A stretch of 64,000 nt of DNA, taken from Petrosia ficiformis. Lineage: Eukaryota; Porifera; Demospongiae; Haplosclerida; Petrosiidae. The stretch is taken from assembly GCA_947044365.1 (NCBI GenBank), contig OX345636.1, positions 60,825,537-60,889,536 of the forward strand. The letters are read 5' to 3'. Within the stretch, counting starts at the first letter, position 1, and every line of letters starts with the position of its first letter. Positions 9,821-22,081 of the stretch are shown here, piece after piece. Below the pieces are notes generated by a model, which worked only from the letters and a program-made list of their open reading frames with translations, made no database searches and was not told the origin of the DNA. The translations under genes and the position numbers were made by a program.

Positions 9821-11859
9821 GGCAATTATGGAACATGTAAGTTCAAAGTGCAATATCAGGTGTCCTACCGCACCAAATTTGATCTCAAGAATATTTCAAC
9901 ACCCTATTATGTCTTCACCAAATATTAAGAATTTTTATCAAAACAATTTCACAGGAAATAATCTATCAACTACTCATATGGGGTATTATGGTACACCCTA
10001 GGGGTTATGAAACACGTACAAAAATGTACTAAATAAGAACACAATATTTTAAATAAGACAGTCAGAGCACAAAAAACATCTGGAATACATTGAACATCAA
10101 TATGTACACAAGAGGTGGGGAACCAAAGTGTACATTCACTACATTCAATCAAAGCTTATCATCAGTACCATACTTGACATCACAAATACCACATGAACAC
10201 TCGTCCCCATCTGATTCAGAATTAGTGCTTGTATCATTGTCTAGTTGAGCTTGAACTTGGGGCCTTGAGCGAACAGCTACAGTCTGAATTTTCGGTTGGC
10301 AGGAGTCCTGACCTTGGGATTAGACTTCAGCTTAGACTTGGATTTAGACTTGGATTTAGACTTGGCTTTGGTTTAGACTTAATTTTGGTAATCCCTTTCT
10401 TTCTCTCTCGTTCATCACTCGTTGCCTTCCTCTTACGAAGTATTTATTAGTGTTAGATGGGGAATTAAGAGATCGTGAATGCTCATTCTCCCCATTATAA
10501 ATGGTAGTGATTCGTCCTGGATTTAAAAGGTAAATCCCACATTTGCAGAAACCAATGCTTTTTCGAAGTGTTTCTTCAGGCTTGACATAACCGACACATC
10601 TAAAGGCTGGAGAACATGTGTGCAATGTGATGGCAAACAAAGAAGATGAATGTCACTTGCCCTTGCCTTCTCTATTACTTCAATGGATAAATGAGATGCA
10701 TGGCCATCATATATTAAGAGTACAGTTCTCACACTTGGAATATTTGCAATAAAAAAGTCTAGCCAGTTGAAAAAGATTTCCTGGTTTATCCAGCCTTTTG
10801 GCGACATTGCAAATTGTGTTCCTGGTGGTGCACCCTCCTTTAACGATTCAGGCATACGAACACGTGGAAAGATCATTAGATGGTGGATTGACATGACCAG
10901 ATGCTGATCCACATACTAAGATTGTGTGTGTGCTTCCCCTCTCACCAGATGTAAAACCCCACACAGTCCTTTGTCCACGTCATGCTAATACTTTGCATCG
11001 AGGTTTGTGCACCTTTGAGAACCCCATCTCGTCAGCATTATATATAAGCATAGGCTTTGATAAGATATTTAGTCTTGCTATAACGACAGCCAATTTGGCA
11101 AAAAAATCTTCTATTACTTTCTCAATGGCATTTTTCGCCCTCAAGTAGGACAAACTTTCTTCCTTTTTAATGTCAGACTTGGAAACCTTCGAAGAAAACA
11201 CTCATACCAATCCCACCCTGCCTTACCATCATGAAATGGGTGTGGCCTCCCAGAATTCTGAGCAATACGATATGTCACATCCTTACATCCTCCACAGTGA
11301 GCCCATATCCCATGTCACACATGTCAAAGCAATATTTACAAAGTTTTCCCTCTTCTTCCATGGTTAGCACTGTTACTGTAGTATCGCTTGGACTTTGTAC
11401 TTTGATTATATAATTAATTAAATAGTTTGGTTAGACTGTATAAATAGACTTGTACGTTTTTAGTTAGTTTCTCAGAGACAGTTATAGTCAATTATTTTTT
11501 AATAGTTGGGAAGTTGCCCTAGCTTTGCATTTACAGGAACTGTACCATCCACTCTTCTTTGCAAAGTGGTCACTGGCACATAAAAGTCCCTTGCTGCCTG
11601 TCTGAGGCCTTTTCCCTGTAGTTTGACAGCTTTCATTGCTTCACACATAGACTCCCCAGACCACCGCAGCCTCTTGCTGCTGCTGGAAGACATATTTTAC
11701 CATGCTTTTAACAGCATATGGTTAGAGTCAAAGGTCAAAGGACAACTTACAGGACAAGTTTATTGATTAGCAAGTGAGTAATTGTTATCAATTAACATTA
11801 GTTAACTATTGGAAGACTCCAGCAGTGGATTTTCTAATGTGTTGCACTCATAATTGCCT
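9821..11859 (-). mobile_element. Degenerate pogo/Tigger-like transposon in the 3' flank of gene 1
   Basis: In gene 3 the sequence after the stop runs straight from GAAGTATCTTTTTTG into TTTGATTATGTGTGGG. In gene 1 these two pieces are split by about 2 kb (9806 to about 11865) that holds a pogo-type transposase on the - strand, so the insertion is inferred from the paralogue. Short inverted ends GGCAATTATG (9821-9830) and CATAATTGCC (11850-11859) may be the termini, but this is weak. Confidence 0.6.
10040..11693 (-). pseudogene. pogo/Tigger (DDE_1) transposase pseudogene with C-terminal PHD-like finger
   Basis: Read on the - strand: 11693-11499 encodes an N-terminal helix-turn-helix of Psq type (SGESMCEAMKAVKLQGKGLR, then QAARDFYVPVTTLQRRV). 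About 11300-11210 encodes CENP-B-type DNA-binding remains. 11201-10980 has FFAKLAVVIARLNIL and IYNADEMGFSK, holding the first catalytic Asp. 10912-10523 has WLDFFIANIPSVRTVLLIYDGHASH (second Asp) and LPSHCTHVLQPLDVSVM. A Lys/Ser-rich tail follows, then CGICDVKYGTDDKL and, after one lost base, IECSECTLWF, a PHD-like finger. Frame changes between segments make it non-functional. Confidence 0.85.
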
Positions 11860-11867
11860 AATACCTT

Positions 11868-12050
11868 TGATTATGTGTGGGTGATGAATTAACTTACACC
11901 TACACTTAATTAAAAAGCTTGGGAATGAGGCTGTATTGTAAACCACATTCAACCATGTGCTTATAATTGTCTGAAAAGAAGAAGAAATTAATGATCAGTA
12001 TGTCTGTGTGTCTGTACAGGTGAATTTGGTTCATAAAGAATAAGTTATTA
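11868..12050 (+). repeat. Shared 3' block of the paralogous genes, gene 1 copy
   Basis: TTTGATTATGTGTGGGTG through AAAGCTTGGGAATGAGGCTG and TTTGGTTCATAAAGAATA recurs after gene 2 (38146-38216) and gene 3 (59095-59230). It marks the 3' end of the ancestral duplicated gene, possibly UTR or polyadenylation region. Here it is separated from its gene by the pogo insertion. Confidence 0.75.
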
Positions 12051-12214
12051 TAAGTTGTTATGGAAGTATTGCCTCACTTTAAATGAAGAGAAGTGTGTTT
12101 TGTGTGCATATAAATTATGTACACAATTATACTTGTCTATATACTGTACATATGTGTTATATATATATATAATATATATAATTATATATAATATATATAT
12201 ATTGTATATGTATA

Positions 12215-12513
12215 GGTTATGTCACAGCACGAGTGCTATATCAGATTTATAAAAACAAACCCGAGGGCGGAGCCCGAGGGAGAGGTTTTTATAAATCTGA
12301 TATAGCACGAGTGCCTGTGACATAACCAATATATGTCATGATACGGTGAAACCTTTGTTGATGTCTGACGCTTCTCCTACCTTTTTGTCGGCACTTTGGA
12401 GAAGGTAAGCGTTGTTTTCTTGTAGTCTGTTTCGACGGCAGGTGCTATATCTGACCGCAGTGCTATATCATATATATATCCCTGTGGTTTACTTTGATGT
12501 TTCGCCGTATCAT

Positions 12514-12522
<9 letters not shown>
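12215..12522. mobile_element. Composite hairpin element H1
   Basis: 12215-12327 is a near-perfect hairpin: arms of about 42 bp (GGTTATGTCACAGCACGAGT and its complement) around the core GAGGGCGGAGCCCGAGGG. It is followed by a second stem-loop, 12329-12522, with arms GTCATGATACGG.GAAAC and an inner CTTTGATGTTT. The unit lies in (TA)n. Elements H3 and H4 have the same two-part plan with different arm sequences. Confidence 0.8.
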
Positions 12523-12548
<26 letters not shown>

Positions 12549-14949
12549 CACATGAAAATTCATGTTCCTAGCATGCTAGCAATAGGCCTAGAAAAACACA
12601 AAAAAAACAAACAACCAGCCACAATATAATCAGACTCTTACCTTCCAACACTCACTATTTGTCCATTTTATACAGGAAACCAGTTAATCTCCTTCCAGAT
12701 ATCATATTTAGTTGGCTTCCTGTATAAATTGGCCAAATAGGAAGTAATTGAAGGATTGCGTTAGTTCAAAATTGTTATGTGCCACAAGTTTGGTTATCCC
12801 AAAGATTTGAGATGAACAGAGGAAGGAAAAGTCAGGTGTGTGGTCCTATAGTCATCTGAACACTTTGGTATTACTATTGTGCAGCCACTAAAAGGATGGC
12901 AATATGGCCACCAACAAAGTTACTTTGGTGTATATATTATTATGAGAGAATTCTTTGGTATAGCAGACATTACATTACATGTATTATTATATTTTATATT
13001 CATGTACATGTATTGTGTGTATAGGTTAGTATTATTATAATTATTATCATTTCTTATATTAATACACAGTGAGAATGAATGTAAATTGATGTTCAAGAGT
13101 ACAAAACAAGAAAAGGTTTTATCTCATATATCACACTCTCCCTACTTCAGTTGGAAGATACATATTAGTCATGTCAGTTGTTATAAGTAATGTCATTAGA
13201 AGGTCTTCTCTATTAGTGTTGGTATGTTGACCATGTACATGTACATATATACAGGCATACAGTAAATGTCGATAAATCTTACCATACAATAACAGTAATT
13301 TCCTGTTATTATTGTACAGTAGTTACTGTCTAACTGCTGCAAGTATACAAATTAATGGCAAAACTACTAGTGAACTACTATAGCATAAAAATGACACTAC
13401 TAAGTAACTACTGTACAGTATGTGTAAGTAGAGGATTAATGATATTGTTTAAGACTGATTATAATGGTCATATAGTAGGTGGTGGGAAATCCCCCTCTTT
13501 ATCCAATCCTGGTGAGTATGTCACTTTTTTTCTTTAGGAACATAAGAGTTGTTCTCGTAACAAGGACAGCCGACCAAAAAAGGAAACCAATGTTACTCTA
13601 AAGAAACAGTATTTTTGTACTGATGTGGAGTTACAAGACAGTGTGTCTCATGATTCTAAGCTCAATTAAATTCCAGAACTAGTATTGATGACAACAACAA
13701 AATCAAGATCGTGAGAATAGTACAAGTAAGAAAGTATAATGAATAAACTAACTAGTGTTATCACCAGAATTAAGAGAATAATGATTACATAACCACACTC
13801 GTATGGGATACATGTACAATGCATGTAGACAATATTTCTCCTCTGTTTTAAATGAATTTTGATTGTGATATCCTTCCTTTGTGATATATAGACACTGTAA
13901 GATGACTCACCCAATCTAACTGAAACTGTGAAATGCAGTTTAACACATGTTTGTATTATACACATGACATGTACTGTATATATTGTACGTGTGTGTCTAT
14001 TTATGAAAAATATGGTTCTGATGAAGTCATACTAGGTTATAATTTAGAATTGAACTGCCACAAACATGAAAATTGTATCAATTTATGTATTCCTCTATTT
14101 ATATTAATTTATTATGTATATTCTATAGCTGGGATGATGGTTTGAAAAGAACAATCAAACCATTATCAGCAAAAATGAATGAAATTTTGAAGGCTTGATA
14201 CCCAATGTTGCTGTTCCCTTCACTGGCTATTGAAGCTTTTAAAACTGTGTTATTACTCTATGACTAGTACTGATCTATAACATCACTGGACTAAGAAATG
14301 AGACATAATCAGACATCAACACTAGGCATTGCTGGTATCATTTTGAGCATAATCTGATCCACTATGCATAGGAGAATATACTGGCATAATAATATATTAT
14401 TGTTATCTTAATACTGTAACGCAATTGTAGTATATAGTCTCATTATATAGTCGCACTGTCATTACTATCACCCAGTCCTAGATAGAAGACTTTCTTAAAA
14501 TGATGGAGTTACCAAAATCCTTTTTATTTAGAAGACTGAAGGCAGCAGGACAGTGTTTTAAGTTCAGTAAATAGGGAACAAGGCCTTCTTAGAAGCCGTA
14601 AATACATTTATGATTAAAGTGATTATCCAGATACCCAAACATTATTGTGAATGGATATCTGAATAGTAAAAAACAGAATCCTAATATTTATTATATAACT
14701 TATAATATATATGTAATACATGTATGTATACTATCTACATGTAAATAATTATAGTGACTGCATGATACTATGTTACTATACATGTACATGCCATACTAGT
14801 GATACATGTACTTTAATTATATATATGTATCATTATAAGAAGCCATTATAAACAATCAGACTGACTACAGTTGTTATAACGTAATTACCAATTTCATTTG
14901 AAGGTCTTCTATTAGTATTAAGGATGTTAACATGTACATGTACATTTAT
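12523..14949 (+). other. Spacer with decayed exon-like block 13140-13669
   Basis: Most of this stretch is non-coding AT-rich DNA with scattered TACATGTA palindromes. A block at about 13140-13669 (GTCATTAGAAGGTCTTCTCT, GGAAATCCCCCTC, CCTG/GTGAGTATG, then a Lys-rich open stretch 13538-13669 ending in TAA) is repeated in diverged form at 14890-16100 and resembles 23806-23895 and 40664-40752. The phases of its two exon-like parts do not join, so it reads as a relic. Confidence 0.4.
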
Positions 14950-15149
14950 ACGGAAGCCCTTAGCGACATTCTCGTTCATGTTCTTGTTTATGTTCGAGCA
15001 CGGTTGCGTCATGCACTAGCGACATATAAAAATGAAGCGTGGGTGTAAAAATAAGGCGTGGCCATAAATTAAACCGTACTCAAACAACATGGATGATAAC
15101 CCTAACGATCCCAGGGCCTAAACTGGGGGGCTCCGCTAAGGGCTTCCGT
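14950..15149. mobile_element. 200-bp MITE with perfect 17-bp inverted ends
   Basis: Left ACGGAAGCCCTTAGCG and right CGCTAAGGGCTTCCGT are exact inverted repeats enclosing 168 bp of higher GC than the surroundings. Flanks show only a partial direct repeat (CATTTAT / CATTTGC), so the superfamily is open. No coding capacity. Confidence 0.75.
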
Positions 15150-15330
15150 TCATTTGCATATATACATACATGTACAATGTACATGTATCAGGGCTTCATT
15201 AGTAGTATAGTACCTGACGTTATTAAGTTTACTGTACTTCCATTGATTACAATGTACTGTCAGTAGAGATACTGTATGATTGATTATCATGACCATATTA
15301 TTCTTTGGTTCAAAATTGGGAGCTGGGAAA

Positions 15331-15859
15331 TAGGGATGTGCGATACAACTAAATAATAGTATTGCGTATCACTGCCAAAAATATCGCGATACGATACAGT
15401 ATCACGATATTTAAAATAATATTGAAACACTTATTAAATGTAAATAAATGTCCTATTTGGATGTATTTGTCAATAAATGATAAAAGAAATCAATGAAAGT
15501 TATACACACTAGCTTCGTAATGTAGTCCACCCCCATACTATTAATTTTCTGTAATGTGATAATAATTGATAGGTGTGTTTTAGTAGATTGTTATGGTACA
15601 CACATGTTGTTTTCTATGATACTGTTCTGTTTTCCCTGAAAGAGATATTGTGATATATAAACTCACATATTTAAATACACACCAGCAGAAAGTGGTGTTG
15701 CATAATTACTTTTAGGTATCAAATTGGACAGATTAGAAAAACCATGTTTACTAAACTGTCCATTCCAGTGTATCGATACACCCAAAAATTAATATTGTAT
15801 CACGATATTCAACGAAAATATCGATATTTCGATATATCGATATGTATTGCACATCACTA
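15331..15859. mobile_element. hAT-like MITE with intact 8-bp target duplication
   Basis: Ends are TAGGGATGTGCGATAC and, inverted, TAGTGATGTGCAATAC. The 8-bp direct repeat CTGGGAAA flanks it exactly (15323-15330 and 15860-15867). The subterminal parts are rich in ATATCG and CGATA and can fold back. 529 bp, no transposase. Removing it restores a sequence similar to the relic at 13470-13500. Confidence 0.85.
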
Positions 15860-17135
15860 CTGGGAAACACCCATCTGGTGTGTACGAAATCCTCTCCTCT
15901 TTGTATAATCCTGGTGGGTATAATTTTTTCTATATTAATTTTAGGAACATAGCAGATGTCATCAAAACAAGGAGAAACAACCAAAGAAAGTTGCTCGGAA
16001 GAAACATTTTTGGATACTGATGTTGACTTTTGAGATGATGTGGCTAATGTTTCAACAACAACAATATCAAGATCTTTAGAATAGTACAGGTAAGAAAATA
16101 AACAAATTAATTATCATGTACTGTTTATTATTAGTGAAATCATATTCATTAGTAATTACAGGAGCTTATGAACAGTGAAACTTTGAAGGAGCATCCAATA
16201 CTTTCTAATTGTTTGTTAGCACAGTTTAGTTACCTGTGATAATATTGTACAGGTGGTCATTGTTTACCAATATTCATCAATGATCTACCTGTTTGTATAA
16301 CATTAGCCATGTAAATTATGGATGTTTTTGTGAATAAAATGAGGCGGAATGTGTTCAAGGATGGATTGCTCCTTCACTCATAAGTATGTATGCATGTATG
16401 TGATTGTATGTATTTCAGTGTTTTCGATAAGCTCATATGACACACCATTGGCCCAAGGAGCTTCTTTTTTGGCACAGCACAGTTCTCTCTATAGGCCAGA
16501 TGGCACAGTGAATTATGGATATATTGTCACTAATAGCGTTAACTGTTTGTTAATGGCCTCAAGATGTATTCCCAATGGCAAAAACACTAACCATGTTGAG
16601 TCAATTTGGCCAATGCTTTAAAACATATCAAAAGTTCTGATGTATATATGTCAGTGTTTTCTCTAAAGTGCGTCACACATTCAAATACTGGAAGCTGCAA
16701 CTCTAATTAAAGAAAGGTTATGCCCGTAAGTAATAAACCACTTAGAAATGGTGGAGCTGCAAAGGTGCTAGCTGTCTCTATCCAATGAGTATCTAAGTGT
16801 GCTAATGTCTTAAAGCCCTCAGAAAGATGTAGATAAAGCTATTGTGGGATGATGAAGTAGGTATAATGTTTTTTTAGATTTCAACATTTGCAAGGAATTG
16901 AGTAGGTGAAAGTTTAGTTTTTTTGTATTGGCTGTATTTTTCCAATTTAAGCCTGTGTAATACTAGATCTATATGTATAACGTCTCAATTGAACTATATA
17001 CAATGCATATATGCGAGGAGCTTAAAGAGAGATTTTTGTATCAGATAATTTGCTTGTACATCACTTCTATAGTAATAATTTGACGTATAGTGCAGCTAAC
17101 ATAATTAAGGTGTAAACAGTAGGTGTGGTTAGTGG
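15860..17135 (+). other. Spacer with second exon-like relic
   Basis: 15868-16100 is the diverged second copy of the block at 13480-13700 (CCTG/GTGGGTATA, TTTTAG/GAACATAGCAG, ending AGTACAG/GTAAGAAAA). From 16100 to 17135 I see no coding exon, repeat array or RNA gene that I can support. Confidence 0.35.
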
Positions 17136-17196
17136 GTGTGGTTGATAAATGAGTGTGGTTGTGACTGGCTTGAGTTATATCCTAGGAAAAACACTG

Positions 17197-17197
<1 letters not shown>

Positions 17198-17229
<32 letters not shown>

Positions 17230-17343
17230 TGTATGTATGTATGTATGTACGTATATATGTATGTATGTATATATGCATGTATGTATGTATGTATGTATGT
17301 ATGTATGCAAGTATGTATGTATGTATGTATATATGTATATATA
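17198..17343 (+). repeat. (ATGT)n microsatellite
   Basis: About 145 bp of TATG tetranucleotide with scattered ACGT and ATAT variants. It explains the Met-Tyr-Val-Cys and Ile-His-Thr-Tyr ORFs on both strands. Confidence 0.95.
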
Positions 17344-17399
17344 GAGTTATTGTCCCTAATCTTGTTTTATACATGTATATTCTATTCATTATATTACAG

Positions 17400-17525
17400 G
17401 ACTTACTGATCAATCATACAGTAATCACATACCACTGGATAATGAATATCAGGCCTCAGATGCTTCAACACCACCTCCACTAACATACTATGATGCTATG
17501 AATGAAAAGTTCATAATCATCAAAG
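17400..17525 (+). CDS. Probable internal exon with proline-tyrosine motif
   Basis: Flanked by ATATTACAG and GGTATATA, 126 bp, phase 1-1 like the exons of the gene family here. It encodes LTDQSYSNHIPLDNEYQAS and DASTPPPLTYYDAMNEKF, a polar segment resembling the cytoplasmic tail of a membrane protein. I cannot identify the gene or its partner exons. Support is splice sites, phase and composition only. Confidence 0.4.
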
Positions 17526-18540
17526 GTATATATTATACATATATATTTATGAATTACTTGATATAGTACATGACATGATAATACTATCACTGTACTTCCA
17601 TTGACTAGAGTATACATTGAGTGAATTAGATACACTGTTAATAAGACATTATGTCTTTTAGTTAACTGAACTATGAGTAAATTACAGGTCATCTACTATT
17701 ACTAACTAAAGTGATAAATGTCCAATAATAGACACTTTATAAGTGACATATAGTTAACTAAAACTAAAGCGCTTTTATAGTAACTCAATTTTATTCCATA
17801 GACTGCTAGGCCCTATGAGCAAAAGATTGTCTGGAACAACTGCTTCAAATTCTTGGCCAAGCATCACGCATTATGTTATAATATCAATTTTCATCATTTG
17901 TAAGTGTTTGAAACATGAACCAATATGTTTTCCAAGCAACTGTTCCATACTGTATTATTCCCACTGGTACAGTACAATACAGCATCACAAATAATACTTG
18001 AAATGACTAAATGTGTACTGTTTGTTTGTAGTGTCAACAAATGATAAAGAAAACTGTTCAAAAATTTCTATTTGAAATAGTTATATACAAGTATTTGTAT
18101 TTGTAAATGATATTTTATACTAAATTAGGAGTATTCGTTATTAACCAAATTTAAAATTATGTGTGGGTGGAGTGCTTAATATCTAATTCCTATAACAATC
18201 ATATTTTATAAGACTAAAGATTCTAACTTACTTTGTTGGAAAGAAGACTTTTTAACACACCCATTGATGTAAAATTTATACTTCGCTATCAGCAGGAAGA
18301 GAGAAAGGTGAACAATGCTTGTAAGTATAGTAGTCGATGACAATGTCTGTATAACGCCTGAATTTGAAGCAACCATTGACTTAGTTAGAGAGAAGACCAT
18401 CTAAGAAAGCCGTTATACCAAAAACAATCCTTTTTTAGCTGCTAGAAAGCAGCAAGATGAGAGTTTGTAACTGTAGTGGTGATGTCCATACTTAGTAATT
18501 TTATCACTTTTGTTTGGCCTGTAACTTGACTTTTTGACTA
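17526..18540. other. Spacer, no supported gene
   Basis: AT-rich sequence without a convincing exon, long repeat or RNA structure. It ends at the start of a GC-rich dispersed repeat at 18541. Confidence 0.35.
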
Positions 18541-18584
18541 ATTACCCTCGCTGCGAAGCGTAGGCGGAAGGGTACAGTAATCAT

Positions 18585-18624
<40 letters not shown>

Positions 18625-19350
18625 CGCAAAATTTTGCAAAAACTACGAACACTGGTGGCTCGAACTAGATACGAGAAGACTTCAAATTATACAAGGATCA
18701 AAAGTAACAACAGGCTTTTGGTGAAACCCTTCCGTTTTAAAGTTATCAGAATTTTTATACCTCACGGTTACTGTTTCCAGACTCGAGAAGACTCTTGGGA
18801 ACATCTGGACACATCAAAACATAAATACTCCTGTATCATGACTATCGCTAGTAAAGCACTACATAAAAGCAAACAAAACTTGGGTAGTGGTTGGTACAAC
18901 ATCGAGCACTGGCTCCAAGAATTCTCCATTACTTTCAGGCTCCGCCTATTTAAAATTTTAAAGTCATGTGCTGTGCACGTGACTCGAACTTCAGCAGTTT
19001 TGAGGACCTGTCTTAGTGCTCTAGGCTCTCTTTATAGCACATTTCACAAGACTAATTGAAGATCTTTCTTTCTTTTTTGAGATAAAACAGAGACTAAAAT
19101 GTAAGACTTATAGTATAGACAAGGAAGAGACTGGTATAATCATACTAAAATCTTTCAGTTATAAAGTAATAAGTACTGACATGTTAGTTACTTTATATGT
19201 TTTATATAAACCATCTGAAGTAAATGTTATTATTATATATATACATAATTATAATCTTTTGACATATAATTAATTTTTTAAAAAAAGATTATAGTTTGTA
19301 TTACTTTGCCACGAAGGCGAGGGTCCCGTCCCGACGGCGCTCGTTATATT
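18541..19350 (+). repeat. Dispersed repeat starting TACCCTCGC, with partial copy at 19392-19640
   Basis: Begins ATTACCCTCGCTGCGAAGCG, contains a (TG)n run at 18585-18622, and ends near CGAGGGTCCCGTCCCGACGG. A second start (TTACCCTCGCCTCTAAAGG, then GGAAGGGTATGGTAATC) lies at 19392-19640 and shares the following ATGACTATCGCTAG-type segment. The 157-residue open frame at 18586 runs through the (TG)n tract and has no recognisable domain. Confidence 0.65.
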
Positions 19351-19903
19351 AGTAATTACATTATCAGCTATCAGGATTTTGAAGTTTTGTCTTTACCCTC
19401 GCCTCTAAAGGTAGGTGGAAGGGTATGGTAATCATGTTGTGTTTGTGTCTGTCAGCAAAGCAGTGCACACATCTGAATACAACTATTACCATTATCATGA
19501 TTATCGCTAGCAAATCTCTGCATTAAATTAGACACAATAATTATTGAAGTAGTCCTAGCTGCAACATAGAGCCCTGGCTCCAAGCAAGAAAGTTACTTTC
19601 TACTGTTATTAGCTCAACCTATTCAACATGTTATAAAGAGTTAATATGTATCTTCATTTTGTTTTTTGAAATGGACTGTATAATATTATTTGAGGGAAAC
19701 AATGACACAATGTAATATACATGTAATTATAATTATGTATATTATATTAAGATCTGGTGGTCACTTCAAACTCATGGTTCACATTTCATGAAGTACTATG
19801 AATAAAGATTCAGTAATTTATGATGTACACATTTCTGAATCCTTATTTCATTTGTCTGTTTATCATTCTGTATTACTCACCATTTTGATTCTCTCCTCTT
19901 AGA

Positions 19904-19995
19904 ATGATCATGTTTCTGTGTGTAATATACCTCACTGTAATTATTAGAGGAGAGATGATTCATTTACCATCTCCAGAGGATCTTGTAATAATAAG
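19904..19995 (+). CDS. Possible first coding exon with signal peptide
   Basis: ATG at 19904 follows CTCCTCTTAG and the exon ends at AATAAG/GTATAT. It encodes MIMFLCVIYLTVIIRGEM and then IHLPSPEDLVIIR: a short hydrophobic leader followed by a Pro/Glu segment like the start of a fibronectin-III or Ig-type ectodomain. No following exon could be joined before the microsatellites, so the gene is unidentified and may be truncated. Confidence 0.35.
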
Positions 19996-20157
19996 GTATA
20001 TCTACTATTTATAATCTATTCATTATTACATCCTCATTTATTTCTTTATTTATCATTAGTCCTTCTATCAATTCTTTCATCAGCAAATTATCTATCTATC
20101 TAATTATATATCTGTATATCTATCCATTCATCCAATACCCATTCATTCTATTGATGC

Positions 20158-20465
20158 AATGATAAGAGATTTTACTGATATTCCAATAAACAGATAATTA
20201 CTTTAGATATGTACCAATAACCGATATCAATCCAATACTATATCTACATAATGGTTTCTATTTCTTTCAACAAAAACGATCATTTTCTCAATTATTATGC
20301 GAATCATAAAAGCAATTAATGATGCTATGATCACAAGAAATGACATAATTATTACACTTTTTATAATATCGATTACGTCTTTCAGAATAACCGATACCGA
20401 TACTAAAACTAATGGCTGATAATGATTGATACACATTACCAAATCCAATTATCAGTGCATCACTA
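20158..20465 (+). mobile_element. hAT-like MITE, diverged copy
   Basis: Matches 62710-62961 along its length (GAGATTTTAC, ATAATTACTTTAG, TATGTACC.ATAAC, GCATCACTA end) but carries an extra segment in the middle. The 5' end is decayed and the flanks are microsatellite, so no target duplication can be read. Confidence 0.7.
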
Positions 20466-21560
20466 ATCCATTCATCCATCCATTCATCAATTAACTATCG
20501 ACCCATCTATTCATCCATCCATCCATGCATCTAATAACACCTATCCACCCGTCCATCCATCAATTAACTATCACCCATCCATTCATTAATCCATATATCA
20601 TTAATTATCTACCCAATCATTCATCCTCAATTGATGCATCATCCTACCATCCGTCCATCCATCCATCCATCATCCATGCATAAATTAACTATCCACCTAT
20701 CCATTTATCCATCCATCCATCCATCCATCCATCCATCCATCCATGTAACCTATCCATTTATCCATCCATCCATTCACGTACCATTAATAATCCACCCATC
20801 CATTCATCCATCCATCCATCCATGCATCCATTAACTATCTACCCATCCATCCATTCATCCATCCATCCATCCATCCATCCATCCATCCATGTAACCATTA
20901 ACTATCCATCCATCCATTCATGTAACAATTAATAATCCACCCATCCATTCATCCATCCATTCATGCATCCATTAGCAATCCACCCATCCTTTCATCCATC
21001 TATCCATCCATCATCCATCCTAACTATCCACCAATCCATTCATCCATCCATGCATCCGTGCATCATTTAACTATCCACCCATCCAGTCATCCATCTATCC
21101 ATCCATCATCCATCCATTTACCATTAACTTTCCACCAATCCATTAATTCATTCATTCTTCCATCCATGCATCCATGCATCATTTCACTATCCACCCATCC
21201 ATTCATCCATCTATCCATCCATCATCCATCCATTTACCATTAACTATCCACCAATCCACTCATTCATTCATCCATCCATGCATCCATGCATCATTTCACT
21301 ATCCACCCATCCATTCATCCATCTATCCATCCATCATCCAACCATTTACCATTAACTATCCACCAATCCATTCATCCATTCATCCATCCCTGCAGCCATT
21401 AACTATCCACCCATCCATTCATCCATCCATCTATCTATTTATCTTTCATCTATCTATTGATCTATCTACATGTTCATATGTATGTTTGTACATGTAGTTC
21501 ATTCATTTATCCATCAATTATTTATTCATTTATTCATCCATTGATATAGCATATATCTAT
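20466..21560 (+). repeat. (CATC)n array with higher-order repeats
   Basis: About 1.1 kb of CATC/CATT units. Longer repeats of about 110 bp recur, e.g. CATTTAACTATCCACCCATC and CATCATCCATCCATTTACC at 21061, 21181 and 21297. The His/Pro/Ser-rich ORFs are artefacts of the array. Confidence 0.95.
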
Positions 21561-21964
21561 CTATCTATTTCTCAGATATATCTTCTCAATATAAAGACAT
21601 GATTACACAAGTAATTCTCATTTATAAAAGTACATTTACATATAAAACATATATCTGTCTGTCTTCATGTACATGTTTGTACATTACATGTACATGTATA
21701 TTTTATATATGTAGTGTATAAGATGAGTATAGAATTGATGACGAGGAGAAAGAAGCTGAAATTAGTGAAGACAGATCATGACTCTATTATAAGGTTTGGA
21801 TTCAGTTCTGTTCCACATGTACATGTACATCTATCTACCAGTGTACATGAACTTATACCGTGTACATGTACTAATATTAAGTGGTATATATGTACATGTA
21901 CTAATATGAAGTAGTATATGTACATGTATTAATATGAAGTGGTATAAATATAGGTTAGATACTG

Positions 21965-22081
21965 TATTCGAGGTTTCTACGAGCAATAGAACTACCGCAG
22001 AAACAGTTTAATTACTGAGGGCGGAGCCCGAAGTAATTAATGTTTCCAAGGTAGTTCTATTGCACGTAGAAACCAAGAATA
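21965..22081. mobile_element. Hairpin element H2
   Basis: Near-perfect inverted arms (GGTTTCTACG, CAATAGAACTACC, GAAACA, TAATTACT) around the core GAGGGCGGAGCCCGAAG, almost identical to the core of H1 although the arms are unrelated. The second stem-loop present in H1, H3 and H4 is not seen. Flanked by TATA-rich sequence. Confidence 0.75.

Noticed and set aside
12215..12327. Hairpin as a transcription terminator
   Set aside because: Same hairpin core occurs in introns and spacers at other sites, inserted in TATA runs; it behaves as a mobile element.
17129..17483. Overlapping Met-Tyr-Val-Cys and Ile-His-Thr ORFs
   Set aside because: Pure products of the (ATGT)n array, open on both strands; no coding signature.
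18586..19059. 157-residue ORF
   Set aside because: Begins in a (TG)n run and lies in a dispersed repeat whose second copy does not keep the frame.
20631..21497. His/Pro/Ser-rich ORFs
   Set aside because: Translation of the CATC array.
21714..21914. 66-residue ORF with a basic start (MSIELMTRRKKLKLVKTDHD)
   Set aside because: Could be an exon, but it does not join the signal-peptide exon in phase and runs into TACATGTA repeats.
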